Below are positions 8,383 through 17,199 of a DNA stretch of 64,000 nt, in pieces (position 1 is the stretch's first letter; each line of letters starts with the position of its first letter). Below the pieces are notes generated by a model, which was given only the letters and a program-made list of their open reading frames with translations, ran no database searches and was not told the origin of the DNA. Source of the stretch: Plantactinospora soyae (GTDB lineage: Bacteria; Actinomycetota; Actinomycetes; Mycobacteriales; Micromonosporaceae); the NCBI RefSeq assembly GCF_014874095.1, contig NZ_JADBEB010000001.1:8742001-8806000 (forward strand). Direction: 5' to 3'. The position numbers and the translations under genes were made by a program.

Positions 8383-8448
8383 GCGTCCGGCCCCAGCCGC
8401 CGACGATGAGCGTCCGGCGCCTCAGCGGCACAGGGTGAGCGTCCGGCC
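8365..8448. repeat. 28-bp direct repeat spanning a gene end
   Basis: The same 28 bp occur at 8365-8392, which contains the stop of the PH-domain gene, and at 8421-8448, which abuts the stop of the convergent PAP2 gene. Partial copies of TGAGCGTCCGGC and TAAGCGTCCGGC lie between and after. It looks like a local duplication of a gene tail. Confidence 0.75.
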
Positions 8449-9540
8449 TCAGCGGCCGACGGTAAGCGTCCGGCCCGGCTCCGAGCCGGGGCCCGATTCC
8501 TGATCGTTCTCGTCCGGTCCGGGGCGCTGGGCACCGATCGCGGCGGATGGTGGGTCCTCCGGCTCCGGCTCGGTCGGCCGGCGTCGGGCCTTGCGGGCCG
8601 CCCACCACCGTTCGGCGAGCCCGACGACCAGGAAGGTCATCCCCACGTACGCCCAGCCGACCAGTACATCGATCACGTAGTGCTCACCGGCGTAGACCAG
8701 GGTGAAGGTCATCGCCAGCGGATAGCAGAGCAGCAGCGGCCACCAGCGTCGCCGGGTCACGCCGAGGAAGAAGACGACCACGAAGAGCGCCCAGGCGGTG
8801 TGCAGCGAGGGCATCGCGGCCACCGGGTTCGAGGCGATCTGGCCGGCGTTGAGCAGGTTGCCGGCGCCGTGCATGCCGAACTCCCGCCAACCTCGGGTGG
8901 AGATCCGGGCGACCTCCTCCAGCATCCCGTACTGGGCGGCCCACCAGGGCGGCGCGGCCGGGTAGATGAAGTAGGTGACCAGGCCACTGGCGCAGAGGAA
9001 GCCCCAGCGACGCATGAACGCCGCCCACCGGGCCCGCTCCTTCAGCCAGAGCACCACCGCGGCGGCGAGGGTGACCACGAAGTGCGAGAAGTACACCCAA
9101 CTGACACCGACGTCCCACCAGTGGATGCCGTCCGGGTCGTAGAGGTGCTGTTGCAGCCAGATGGTCGGCACCTGGCCGTCCATGGCCCAGCCGAACATCC
9201 ACTTGTCGGCGACGATCAGCTCCATGGCGTGCGGCGTCGCCCCGTTGTCCGCGAAGCCACGGGACAGGTTGTAGAGGGCCAGCAGCACCACCACGGGCAG
9301 CCAGTCCCGGGCGAAGCCCAGATGCGTACGCCATGGCCGGTCGCTGCGCCACGCGATGGTGGCGGCCCAGAGCCAGGCGAAGGCGTACAGCGGGTCGGTC
9401 GGCAGGCCGATCAGGAACCAGCCGGCGACGAAGGCCACCGTCCAGATCGACATGGCGACGATCCGGCGACGGCGGAGGCCATCCGGAGCCGGTGGGTCGG
9501 GTGGCGACGCGGGCGGGGTGTCGGTAACGGTAACGAGCAT
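8449..9540 (-). CDS. PAP2-superfamily membrane phosphatase/transferase
   Basis: This 363-residue polytopic protein has the two PAP2 catalytic blocks AAMPSLHTAWAL and GEHYVIDVLVGW, in the spacing of the PAP2_3 (inositolphosphotransferase-like) branch. It probably removes phosphate from, or transfers a head group to, a lipid at the membrane. ATG 9540 was chosen over an in-frame start 18 codons upstream because TAACCT (9554 to 9549 on this strand) lies 8 nt before it, fitting a leaderless start. The last 40 residues are acidic and Gly/Pro-rich. Confidence 0.85.
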   Translation of the reverse strand: MLVTVTDTPPASPPDPPAPDGLRRRRIVAMSIWTVAFVAGWFLIGLPTDPLYAFAWLWAATIAWRSDRPWRTHLGFARDWLPVVVLLALYNLSRGFADNGATPHAMELIVADKWMFGWAMDGQVPTIWLQQHLYDPDGIHWWDVGVSWVYFSHFVVTLAAAVVLWLKERARWAAFMRRWGFLCASGLVTYFIYPAAPPWWAAQYGMLEEVARISTRGWREFGMHGAGNLLNAGQIASNPVAAMPSLHTAWALFVVVFFLGVTRRRWWPLLLCYPLAMTFTLVYAGEHYVIDVLVGWAYVGMTFLVVGLAERWWAARKARRRPTEPEPEDPPSAAIGAQRPGPDENDQESGPGSEPGRTLTVGR

Positions 9541-9732
9541 CGCCCACCAGGTTAACGGCGCCGCTACGGCGGACTGCGGGAGGGACGACGGCATCGCGCG
9601 GAGCGGTCGACAGCCGCCGCTACCAGGGCTGGGCAGGCAGTCAAGGGTATATTTACCCCAATTCGGACAATGCGCCTCGACGACCGCCTACGATTACCGG
9701 GAATTTGGTGATTATCGGTCGGTTTGGGAGCA

Positions 9733-11784
9733 ATGGTGCCACCGTCCAAACAAGAAGTGCTTTCGGTGCCGCAGGTGTCGTCCTTCCGCCCTGACATCGA
9801 GGGTATGCGGGCACTCGCCGTCATTATGGTGGCTCTTTACCATGCCGGGACGCCCGGATTCGACGGCGGCTTCCTCGGCGTCGACGTCTTCTTCCTGATC
9901 TCCGGCTACCTGATCACCGGACTGCTCATCAAGGAGCGACAAGCAACCGGGCGAATCAACTTGCGTCGGTTCTACGCCCGGCGCATCCGCCGGCTGTTGC
10001 CGGCGTCGATCGTGGTGGCGCTCACGACCTTCGGCCTGGCAAAGTTCGTCATGTCGCCGTTGGGACTGCTCGACTTGCGACCGGACGCCCTTGCCACACT
10101 GGGCTACCTGGCCAACTACTGGTTCGCGCTTCGAAACACGGACTACCTGAACGATCACGTCGGGGCGTCGCTGTACCAGCAGTACTGGTCCCTGGCGGTA
10201 GAGGAGCAGTTCTACCTCGTGTGGCCGGCACTGCTCATCGGTGGTTGCCTCGTGCTGCGCCGGCTCGGGGTCATCAATGCGGCTCGGGTGGTGATCGCCG
10301 GAGTGCTCGCCGCGTCGTTCGCGTTGAGCGTCGTCCTGACGACGTCCGCCCAGCCGTGGGCATTCTTCAGCCTGCCGACTCGCGCCTGGGAACTGGCCGT
10401 GGGCGGCCTGCTCGCCCTCTTCCTGGGTCGAGTGAATTCCTGGCCGGCACCGCTGGCGCAGGCTCTGGGTTGGTGCGGGCTCCTGCTCATCGTCGTCGCG
10501 CCACCGTTGCTGGTGGGCAACGTGACATTTCCGGGGTGGGCCGCGGCCGTACCGGTGATCGGGGCCGCCATGATGATCTCCGCAGGCACACGTCATCGCG
10601 GGCCACTGCAGGCAGTGCTCGCCAGTGCTCCGCTGACCTTCATCGGCCGGCTGTCGTACTCGATTTACCTTTGGCACTGGCCCCTGCTGGTCCTGGCCGG
10701 CGGGATCCGCGGCGGTTCTCTGCCCTGGCCGGCGCGGGGAGCCGTACTTGGTGGGACCGTGGTCGTCGCCTGGCTGACCTATCGACTGGTGGAGAACCCA
10801 CTACGGCATCAACGATGGCTCGGCGCGAGGCCCGGGTGGTCGATAGCCGTCGGCGCCGCCAGCACCGCCGTCGGCGCTGCCGCCGCCGTCCTGATCGCGA
10901 TGCCACCGGCCCTTCACGTCGATCGCACGGCCGACCCCGTCAACGGCTCCGCCATCGGGCGGGACGACTGGACCAGCTACGTCCCGAGTAACCTCACCCC
11001 TCCGCTGCAGTCCGCCGGAGCCAACTTCCCGGCGGTCTTCTCCGACGGCTGCCACGCCGACTTCCGCGACGAGGTCGTCCATGACTGCGTGTACGGGCAG
11101 GCCGGGTCGGACGTCACCGTGGTCCTGTTCGGCGATTCACATGCCGCCCAGTGGTTTCCGCCCCTGAGAGCGGTCGCCGACCGGCACGGGTTCCGCTTCG
11201 TGTCGCTGACGAAGTCCGGGTGTCCGAGCGCGAGCATCCGCAAGACGAGCAATTATCTCGGCCGGGACTACCGCGAATGCTACGAATGGCGCTCCCGGGC
11301 CATGGACCGGATCGTCATGGAGCAGCCCGAACTGGTGATCATCGCGAACAGCACGAACGCCACTCACGATGGAATCGTTCCGAAGGAGGATTGGCTGGCA
11401 GGTATGGGAAAGACCCTCGATCGTCTCTCCTTCGTACCACGTCTGACAGTGCTGGCCGACACCCCCTATGCCGACGCCGACGTCCCGAGTTGCCTGTCGG
11501 CACAGCTCTCTTCCGCGTTGTCCTGCACCCTTCCCCGAGCCACCTCCGTCAACGCCGACTTCAGCCGGGGCGAGGCAGAATTGGTACGCGGCAAGGGCCG
11601 CCAGGTGCGCGACCTCAACGAATACCTCTGCTCCGCCCAGGAATGCCCCCCGATCATCGGCGACACCCTGGTCTACATCGACAGGCACCATCTCAGCCCG
11701 CAGATCACCCTGGCGCTGGGCAACGTCATAGAACGACACGTGCTGTCGAACGTCACCACTTCCGGGCAGACGGAGCTGGACTAG
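9733..11784 (+). CDS. OafA-type acyltransferase with SGNH domain
   Basis: The protein has about 683 residues. The N-terminal acyltransferase-3 domain (about 15-380) opens with FRPDIEGMRALAVIMVALYHAG and has about ten membrane helices. The C-terminal soluble part is an SGNH hydrolase-like domain with FGDSHA (Ser 469) and the late DRHHLSP block providing the Asp/His pair. Such enzymes O-acetylate peptidoglycan, lipopolysaccharide or secondary-wall sugars, handing the acyl group from membrane to extracellular domain. Start: ATG 9733 (a TTG at 9724 or GTG at 9736 are possible). Codon usage is slightly less GC-extreme than the neighbours, and the upstream 100 bp are AT-rich, hinting at a separate origin. 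Confidence 0.88.
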   Translation: MVPPSKQEVLSVPQVSSFRPDIEGMRALAVIMVALYHAGTPGFDGGFLGVDVFFLISGYLITGLLIKERQATGRINLRRFYARRIRRLLPASIVVALTTFGLAKFVMSPLGLLDLRPDALATLGYLANYWFALRNTDYLNDHVGASLYQQYWSLAVEEQFYLVWPALLIGGCLVLRRLGVINAARVVIAGVLAASFALSVVLTTSAQPWAFFSLPTRAWELAVGGLLALFLGRVNSWPAPLAQALGWCGLLLIVVAPPLLVGNVTFPGWAAAVPVIGAAMMISAGTRHRGPLQAVLASAPLTFIGRLSYSIYLWHWPLLVLAGGIRGGSLPWPARGAVLGGTVVVAWLTYRLVENPLRHQRWLGARPGWSIAVGAASTAVGAAAAVLIAMPPALHVDRTADPVNGSAIGRDDWTSYVPSNLTPPLQSAGANFPAVFSDGCHADFRDEVVHDCVYGQAGSDVTVVLFGDSHAAQWFPPLRAVADRHGFRFVSLTKSGCPSASIRKTSNYLGRDYRECYEWRSRAMDRIVMEQPELVIIANSTNATHDGIVPKEDWLAGMGKTLDRLSFVPRLTVLADTPYADADVPSCLSAQLSSALSCTLPRATSVNADFSRGEAELVRGKGRQVRDLNEYLCSAQECPPIIGDTLVYIDRHHLSPQITLALGNVIERHVLSNVTTSGQTELD

Positions 11785-11832
11785 CCCGCCGGACGGGCCA
11801 CTCGCCGAGGACCAGATCGAGGCGCTGCGCGA

Positions 11833-11874
11833 CTAGCAACTCGCTTGCTAGCTTAGTAACTCAGTTGCTAGTGT
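11833..11874 (+). promoter_or_regulatory. PadR operator overlapping a leaderless promoter
   Basis: Two similar inverted repeats lie head to tail: CTAGCAACTCGCTTGCTAG (11833-11851) and TAGTAACTCAGTTGCTAG (11854-11871). TTGCTA (11845-11850) and TAGTGT (11869-11874) make a -35/-10 pair 18 bp apart, and the ATG follows 6 nt later. A regulator bound to either box would cover the promoter, so autorepression by the downstream PadR protein is the natural reading. Confidence 0.75.
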
Positions 11875-11880
11875 CCCGGC

Positions 11881-12462
11881 ATGTCGGTGTCCCGGATCCT
11901 CCTCGGACTGCTCGAACCCAGCTCCCAGCACGGTTACGTGCTGCGGCGCCGCTACGACGAGTGGTTCGGCACCAGCCGGCCGCTCAAGTCGGCCCAGGTC
12001 TACGCCACCCTCAACCGGCTCGACCGGGACGGGCTGATCAGCCTCGCCGGGGTCGCCGCCGGCGTCGGCCCCGACCGTCGGGTCTACGCCATCAGCGAGG
12101 CCGGCGTCGTCGAGCTCGACCGCTGGCTCGACGAGCCGGACGTGCCCGAGGTGACCGCCAGCCGCAAGGTGCTCTTCGCCAAGGTGCTCATCGCGCTCTC
12201 CAGCGGCCGGCCCGCCGAGCCGATGCTCGACCGGCAACGGCAGGCACACCTGGCCCGGATGCGGGAGCTACGCGCCCAACGGCAGGCCGGCGACCTGCTC
12301 GGGCAACTCGACGCCGATTTCGAGATGTACCACCTCGACGCCGACCTGAAATGGATCGACGGCGCCGTCGCCCGGCTCAGCCGGCTGGCCGCGCTCGTAC
12401 ACGGCGGCGACGGCGCGGAGAACGGTCTGGAGAAGAACGCGGAGAAGGAGAACCCACGATGA
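11881..12462 (+). CDS. PadR-family transcriptional regulator
   Basis: This 193-residue protein has the PadR winged helix in residues 1-85 (ILLGLLEPSSQHGYVLRRRYDEWF, then YATLNRLDRDGLI and RVYAISEAG). A C-terminal helical dimerisation region follows (VLFAKVLIALSSG onward, PadR C-terminal/AphA-like). It starts at ATG 11881 on an apparently leaderless mRNA. The stop overlaps the ABC ATPase start (ATGA). PadR regulators with this arrangement repress the adjacent transporter and release on binding a drug-like or membrane-active ligand; the ligand here is unknown. Confidence 0.92.
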   Translation: MSVSRILLGLLEPSSQHGYVLRRRYDEWFGTSRPLKSAQVYATLNRLDRDGLISLAGVAAGVGPDRRVYAISEAGVVELDRWLDEPDVPEVTASRKVLFAKVLIALSSGRPAEPMLDRQRQAHLARMRELRAQRQAGDLLGQLDADFEMYHLDADLKWIDGAVARLSRLAALVHGGDGAENGLEKNAEKENPR

Positions 12463-13115
12463 TTCTGCAGGGCAGCAACCTCACCATCCGGTTCGGCCAG
12501 ACCATCGCACTGAACGGCGCCGACGTGGCGATCTCACCCGGCGAGATCGTCGCCATCATGGGACCGTCCGGATCGGGCAAGTCGACCCTGCTGCACGTGC
12601 TCGCCGGAATCCTCCGCCCCGAGCACGGCGAGGTACGCCTGAACGACGAGCGGATCGACAACCTCTCCGACAGCCGGCGCAGCCGACTGCGGCTGCGATC
12701 GTTCGGCTTCGTACTCCAGTTCGGTGACCTGGTACCCGAGCTCTCGCTGCGGGAGAACGTCGAACTGCCGCTGCGGCTGCTCGCCGTACCCAAGGCCAAG
12801 GCCCGGGTACGCGGCAGCGAACTGCTCCGGCACCTGGAGGTGGACGAACTGGCCGACCGGCGCCCCGGCCAGGTCTCCGGCGGCCAGGCGCAGCGGGCCG
12901 CCGTGGCCCGGGCACTGGCGCACCGACCGACCGTGATCTTCGCCGACGAGCCGACCGGTGCCCTGGACAGCGCCGCCGGTGAGGTGGTGCTGGACACCCT
13001 GACCGGACTGGCCCGCAAGGAGGGCAGCGCGGTGGTGATGGTCACCCACGAGGCCCGGGTCGCCTCGTACGCCGACCGCACCATCCTCCTGCGCGACGGG
13101 CGGGTAGCCGCGTGA
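12459..13115 (+). CDS. ABC transporter ATPase (MacB/LolD-like)
   Basis: The protein has 218 residues from ATG 12459, preceded by GGAGAAGGAG. Walker A is GPSGSGKST (35-43), the Q-loop is at FVLQFGD, the signature VSGGQ is at 139-143, and Walker B VIFADEP is at 159-165. It is the ATPase half of an FtsX-type exporter; the permease is the next gene. Such systems pump peptides or lipophilic compounds out of the membrane or do mechanotransmission. The two halves are separated by an odd 250-bp tandem repeat. Confidence 0.93.
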   Translation: MILQGSNLTIRFGQTIALNGADVAISPGEIVAIMGPSGSGKSTLLHVLAGILRPEHGEVRLNDERIDNLSDSRRSRLRLRSFGFVLQFGDLVPELSLRENVELPLRLLAVPKAKARVRGSELLRHLEVDELADRRPGQVSGGQAQRAAVARALAHRPTVIFADEPTGALDSAAGEVVLDTLTGLARKEGSAVVMVTHEARVASYADRTILLRDGRVAA

Positions 13116-13360
13116 GGGCGAGGAGTGAGCCGGGCCTGCGAGCCCCGCAGTCACGAACGAAAAGTGGTACCGCGTGAGGGCGAGGAGTGAGCCGGGCCTG
13201 CGAGCCCCGCAGTCACGAAACGAAAAGTGGAACCGCGTGAGGGCGAGGAGTGAGCCGGGCCTGCGAGCCCCGCAGTCACGAAACGAAAAGTGGAACCGCG
13301 TGAGGGCGAGGAGCGGGCCGGGCCTGCGAGCCCTGCGGTCACGAACGGAAGGTGGAACGG
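13111..13360 (+). repeat. Four-copy 62/63-bp tandem repeat between ATPase and permease genes
   Basis: Copies begin at 13111, 13173, 13236 and 13299 (periods 62, 63, 63, 62). Copies 2 and 3 are nearly identical and copy 4 has diverged. Each begins CGTGAGGGCGAGGAG. The first CGTGAGG supplies the ATPase stop codon, and a related CGTGAGGC after the last copy supplies the permease start. Read in the permease frame, the inner copies give RARSEPGLRAPQSRNEKW-like 21-residue units with no stop. Confidence 0.9.
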
Positions 13361-13361
13361 C

Positions 13362-15656
13362 GTGAGGCGCTGGATCTGGCTCGGACTGCGGCTGTCGCTC
13401 GGCTCCGGGCGGGGCGGACTGCTGCGTACCGCGTTGATGTCGTCCGGCGCGGCGATCGGCGTACTGCTGGTGCTGGCGTCGTTCGCCAGCGTCTCGGTCG
13501 CCGGGGCGCAATACGATCGGGCGCGGGCGCGTACCCCGGTCTGGGACTCCTCCGGCGCGAGCCCGGCGACGCTGCGCATCTCGGATATCGAGGACGCGAT
13601 CGGGGGTCGGGTGCTCCGGCGTACCGTCGTCTCGGGCGCCACCGCCGACAGCCCGCACCCGCCCGGCATCGCTGCACTTCCCCGGCCCGGGGAGGTCATC
13701 GTCTCCCCCGCGCTGCGCGACCTGATCGCCGACGATTCCCGGGCCGCCGGCCGGTTCCCGCAGCGGATCGTCGGCACGATCACCCCGGCCGGGCTGCTCG
13801 CCCCCGACGAACTGATGGCGTACGTCGGGGCGGACCCCCTGCCCCCGGCCCCACCGGAGACGGCCGAGCTCCGGGAGAACCAACCGGTCACCGGATACGG
13901 CGGCCCGCTGCAGTACGCCCTCGGCTCACAGTCCTCGGGACCGGACGTCTTCACCCCGGCCCGGCTGCTCGCCGTCGGCTTCGGACTGTTCGTGCTGGTC
14001 CCGTTCGGTGCCTTCCTGATCACCTGCGCCCGGCTGTCGGCCTCCACCCGGGACCGCCGGATCGCCGCGCTACGCCTGCTCGGGGTCTCGGGTCGGCAGG
14101 CGACCCTGGTCAACGCGGTGGAGACCGGGGTAATCACCGCCGGCGGCGCGCTGCTCGGCCTGGTCGCGTACGCGCTGCTCGGGCCGCTGTCCCAGGGCTG
14201 GCGGATCGGCCGGCTGCACTGGTACGCCGCCGACGTCCAGGTACCGGTCATGTTGATCGTCACCGTGCTCACGGTCACCGTGACGTACGCGGTCGCCATC
14301 GGGGTCTTCGCCACCTGGGCCGCCCGGACCAACCCCCTTGGCGTACGGCGGGACGCACCCGCCCGTCGCCCCGGACTGTGGCGGATCGGTCCGCTGCTGC
14401 TCGCAGTGGCCTGTGCCGCACTGGCCGCGGTCACCGGCCGGGACGTACCCGGGCAGGGCACCGGCCTGCTCTTCGCCGCCGCACTGCTGCTGACCGGGCT
14501 GGCCCTGCCACTGATCCTGCCGACTCTCGGGTACGCGGTCGCCGGCCTGCTGGCCCGGGTGCCCCGTACCCCGGTCTGGTTGGAGCTGGCGGCGGCCCGG
14601 CTGCGACACGCGCCCGGAGTGGCTCCCCGGCTGGTCGCCGCGCTGACCGTGATGATCTACGTGGCCGGGGTGGGTTCGCTCGGCGTCGGCCTGGTGGCCA
14701 ACGACCGTGAACTGCTGCCGACGACCGACTCGAGCGGCGCGCGGATGTACCAGATCGTCGACGCGGGTCCGGCGCCGATCGGCGAGCTACGGCAGATGCC
14801 CGGCGTCCAGGTCGTCGATCTGCGAAGCGTTCCGGCGACCATCGGGAGTGCCCAGGACTACCTGATCGTCGGGGAGTGTGCCGATCTGAGCGGCATGTTC
14901 CGACTGGGCGCGGGTGAGTCCTGCGTGGACGGCGCCACCTATCGGCTCGCGCACGACTACTCGCCCGGAGCGCCACTGCCGGAGCCCGGCACCGAGGCGA
15001 TCGCCGAAGGCGGTGTCCGGGTCCCGGTGCCGAGGCAGGTCCTGCACCTCAGCGCGCGGTTCGACATGGCCCAGGGCGGTTCCCTGCTGATCACGCGGCA
15101 GGCACCGGTGGCCGCCGCGCTGGACACCTCCGAGCCCTACTTCGCGAACCTGGTGGCATCCGACCTGGCCACCGCCGACCGTGCCGCGCAACTGATCGCC
15201 GCCCGACTTCCGGCCGGCTTCCTCAGCGGCGACCTCGGGGCAAGGCGGGGCTTCGACGGCGATCTTCTGGTGACCCTGCTGGTCACCGGACTGGTCCTGA
15301 GCTTCGTGCTCGGCATCGCCGCGTTCGCCGCCGCCGCCGTCGACCGGACCATGGAACGTCGCCGCGACAACGCCACCCTCGCGGTGGTCGGCACCAGCCC
15401 GCGCGTCATCACCGCCGGTGAGGTGGGCTTCGGCGCCATACCGCTGACCATCGGGCTGGCGCTGTCCAGCCTGGTGACGATCATGCTCACCGGTGTCCTG
15501 GCCGGCCTCCTCGACCTTCCCTTGGGCACGGTCTTCGAGCGGATCGCTCCGACCCTCTGGCTCGCGGCCGGTGCCCTGGGGGCGGGGCTGGTGCTGATCG
15601 CCGTACCGGCCTGGTTGACCCAGCGGATCAGCGCCGAGCAGTTACGTCGGCCCTGA
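13362..15656 (+). CDS. FtsX-type ABC transporter permease
   Basis: The protein has 764 residues from GTG 13362. Layout: a membrane helix near residue 20-45; a periplasmic domain; an FtsX block (about 200-330: LFVLVPFGAFLITCARL, ARLRLLGVSG-type cytosolic loop, two helices); a second helix group around 340-400; a second large extracytoplasmic domain (about 450-630); and a final FtsX block (640-764). That is the two-module permease expected for the preceding ATPase. The frame is open upstream through three copies of the tandem repeat, so starts inside the repeat (for example 13290) are possible but would add only repeat-derived residues. Confidence 0.87.
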   Translation: MRRWIWLGLRLSLGSGRGGLLRTALMSSGAAIGVLLVLASFASVSVAGAQYDRARARTPVWDSSGASPATLRISDIEDAIGGRVLRRTVVSGATADSPHPPGIAALPRPGEVIVSPALRDLIADDSRAAGRFPQRIVGTITPAGLLAPDELMAYVGADPLPPAPPETAELRENQPVTGYGGPLQYALGSQSSGPDVFTPARLLAVGFGLFVLVPFGAFLITCARLSASTRDRRIAALRLLGVSGRQATLVNAVETGVITAGGALLGLVAYALLGPLSQGWRIGRLHWYAADVQVPVMLIVTVLTVTVTYAVAIGVFATWAARTNPLGVRRDAPARRPGLWRIGPLLLAVACAALAAVTGRDVPGQGTGLLFAAALLLTGLALPLILPTLGYAVAGLLARVPRTPVWLELAAARLRHAPGVAPRLVAALTVMIYVAGVGSLGVGLVANDRELLPTTDSSGARMYQIVDAGPAPIGELRQMPGVQVVDLRSVPATIGSAQDYLIVGECADLSGMFRLGAGESCVDGATYRLAHDYSPGAPLPEPGTEAIAEGGVRVPVPRQVLHLSARFDMAQGGSLLITRQAPVAAALDTSEPYFANLVASDLATADRAAQLIAARLPAGFLSGDLGARRGFDGDLLVTLLVTGLVLSFVLGIAAFAAAAVDRTMERRRDNATLAVVGTSPRVITAGEVGFGAIPLTIGLALSSLVTIMLTGVLAGLLDLPLGTVFERIAPTLWLAAGALGAGLVLIAVPAWLTQRISAEQLRRP

Positions 15657-15710
15657 TCGGAGCCGGCGCTGATCGAGGCCCGGCCGGCGACGGGGGCCGG
15701 CGCTTATCGA

Positions 15711-15737
15711 GGCCGGCCCCGGCGACCGGGGCCGGCC
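15711..15737. terminator. Hairpin terminator after the ABC operon
   Basis: GGCCGGCCCC (15711-15720) and GGGGCCGGCC (15728-15737) form a perfect 10-bp GC stem with a 7-nt loop, 55 nt after the permease stop. Imperfect copies of the same GATCGAGGCC-type sequence lie at 15657-15710. Confidence 0.6.
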
Positions 15738-15841
15738 AGCGGTGCAGCCGGGCAGCCCCTGGGCTGTCGACCATCCGATCGTTCCGGCGCAGGTCAGAGC
15801 GTGTCGCCGATCGGCGCAGACGAAACATCTAGGCTCTGCCC

Positions 15842-16336
15842 ATGGAACAGCAGCGCCCTGTCGAGCCGGAGCGGGAACCGGGGTCGGGCCAGGACTCAGA
15901 CCAGGAGACGGGGCAGCGGCAGGACCGCGAGCGGGCACCCGAGTCCGAGAGCATTTTCCCACCAGGGCTGACCGCCCGGGTCGAGCTGACCGTCACCGAT
16001 ACCGACACCGCGCAGGCGGTCGGCTCCGGGGACGTACCCGTGCTGGGCACGCCCCGGGTGCTGGCGCTGGCCGAGGCCGCCACGGTGGCCGTCACGGCGA
16101 GCCGGCTGCCGGCCGGGATGACCACGGTCGGCATGCGGGTCGAGTTGGACCACCGGGTGCCGACCCCGATCGGCCGGACCGCCGTGGCCCTGGCCCGGCT
16201 GGCAAAGGTCGACGGACGACGGCTGCTGTTCGAGGTGACCGTCACCGAGGGGACGACGACGGTCGCGGACGGCCGGGTCGAGCGGGTCATGGTCGACCGG
16301 CAGCGGTTCGTGGACCGGGCGCTCGGCAACCCATGA
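15842..16336 (+). CDS. Thioesterase-family hot-dog protein (FlK-like)
   Basis: This 164-residue protein begins with 38 charged, Gln/Glu-rich residues, followed by a hot-dog fold: FPPGLTARVELTVTDTDTAQAVGSGDVPVLGTPRVLALAEAAT, then HRVPTPIG and a strand-rich C terminus. This matches thioesterases of the fluoroacetyl-CoA thioesterase-like group, though substrate specificity in that group is broad. TAGGCT at 15830-15835 with 6 nt to the ATG suggests a leaderless mRNA. The stop overlaps the next start (ATGA), so it is co-translated with the MBL-fold hydrolase. Confidence 0.82.
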   Translation: MEQQRPVEPEREPGSGQDSDQETGQRQDRERAPESESIFPPGLTARVELTVTDTDTAQAVGSGDVPVLGTPRVLALAEAATVAVTASRLPAGMTTVGMRVELDHRVPTPIGRTAVALARLAKVDGRRLLFEVTVTEGTTTVADGRVERVMVDRQRFVDRALGNP

Positions 16337-17163
16337 CCATCGCCTTCACCGAGATCGCCGACCGGGTGTACGTGCTGCGCCAGCCGATGCTCGACGTCAA
16401 CGTCACCCTCGTGCTCGGCGACGCCGAGGCGCTGGTGGTGGACACGCTCTCCACCGCCGCCCAGGCCGCCGAACTGGTCGCCGCGGTCCGGGTACTCACC
16501 CCGGCGCCGTTGACCGTGGTCAACACCCATCACCACTTCGACCACTGCTTCGGCAACGCCACCGTCGCCGCCGACCAGCAACGCCCCGTGTACGCCCACC
16601 AGGCCACCGCCGATCTGCTCCGCGAGCACACCGCAGCCTGCCGCCGGGAGGCGTACGACGAGATGCTGCCCGCCGATCCCGGGCTCGCCGCCGAGCTCGC
16701 CCGGACGACGATCCTCGCGCCGAGCCACGTCGTACGCCAGGAATCCACGGTGGATATCGGTGGCCGGCCGGTCGTCCTCCGGCACCTGGGGCGGGGGCAC
16801 ACCGAGGGGGATCTGGTGGTGCAGGTGCCCGACGCCGACGTACTGGTGGCCGGTGACCTGATCGAGGAGAGCGGGCCGCCGGCGTTCGAGGACGCGTACC
16901 CGCTGGAATGGGTGGAGACGGTCGCCGCGCTGCTCCGACTCGTCACCCCGGGCACCGTGGTGGTACCCGGACACGGCGCGGTGGTCGGCCAGGACTTCAT
17001 CCAGGTCCAGCACGACGACCTGGCCACGATGAGTTGGCTGATCCGCAGCGGGGACGCCGACCGGGCGCCGGCCGAGCGGGTCGCCGCCCGGACCCCGTTC
17101 GATCCGGAGGCCGGGCTGACCGCCGTCCGGCGCGGCTACGCCGAACTACGCGGCGACGCCTGA
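16333..17163 (+). CDS. MBL-fold metallo-hydrolase
   Basis: This 276-residue metallo-beta-lactamase-fold enzyme has the metal motif THHHFDH (H66, H68, D70, H71), a second ligand region GRGHTEGD (about residue 156), the bridging Asp in VAGDLIE, and the last His in PGHGAVV. All zinc ligands are present. It could hydrolyse a thioester, lactone or quorum-type compound. Pairing with a thioesterase suggests acyl-thioester or acyl-lactone chemistry, which is inference only. Confidence 0.88.
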   Translation: MTIAFTEIADRVYVLRQPMLDVNVTLVLGDAEALVVDTLSTAAQAAELVAAVRVLTPAPLTVVNTHHHFDHCFGNATVAADQQRPVYAHQATADLLREHTAACRREAYDEMLPADPGLAAELARTTILAPSHVVRQESTVDIGGRPVVLRHLGRGHTEGDLVVQVPDADVLVAGDLIEESGPPAFEDAYPLEWVETVAALLRLVTPGTVVVPGHGAVVGQDFIQVQHDDLATMSWLIRSGDADRAPAERVAARTPFDPEAGLTAVRRGYAELRGDA

Positions 17164-17199
17164 GCCGACCCACTCCCGACACGGTCGGGCCCGCCGGGG

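Noticed and set aside
11796-11835. Gene-tail-like sequence GPLAEDQIEALRD before the PadR operator
   Set aside because: It faintly resembles the end of a SHOCT-type protein, but it is too short to call and has no upstream support.
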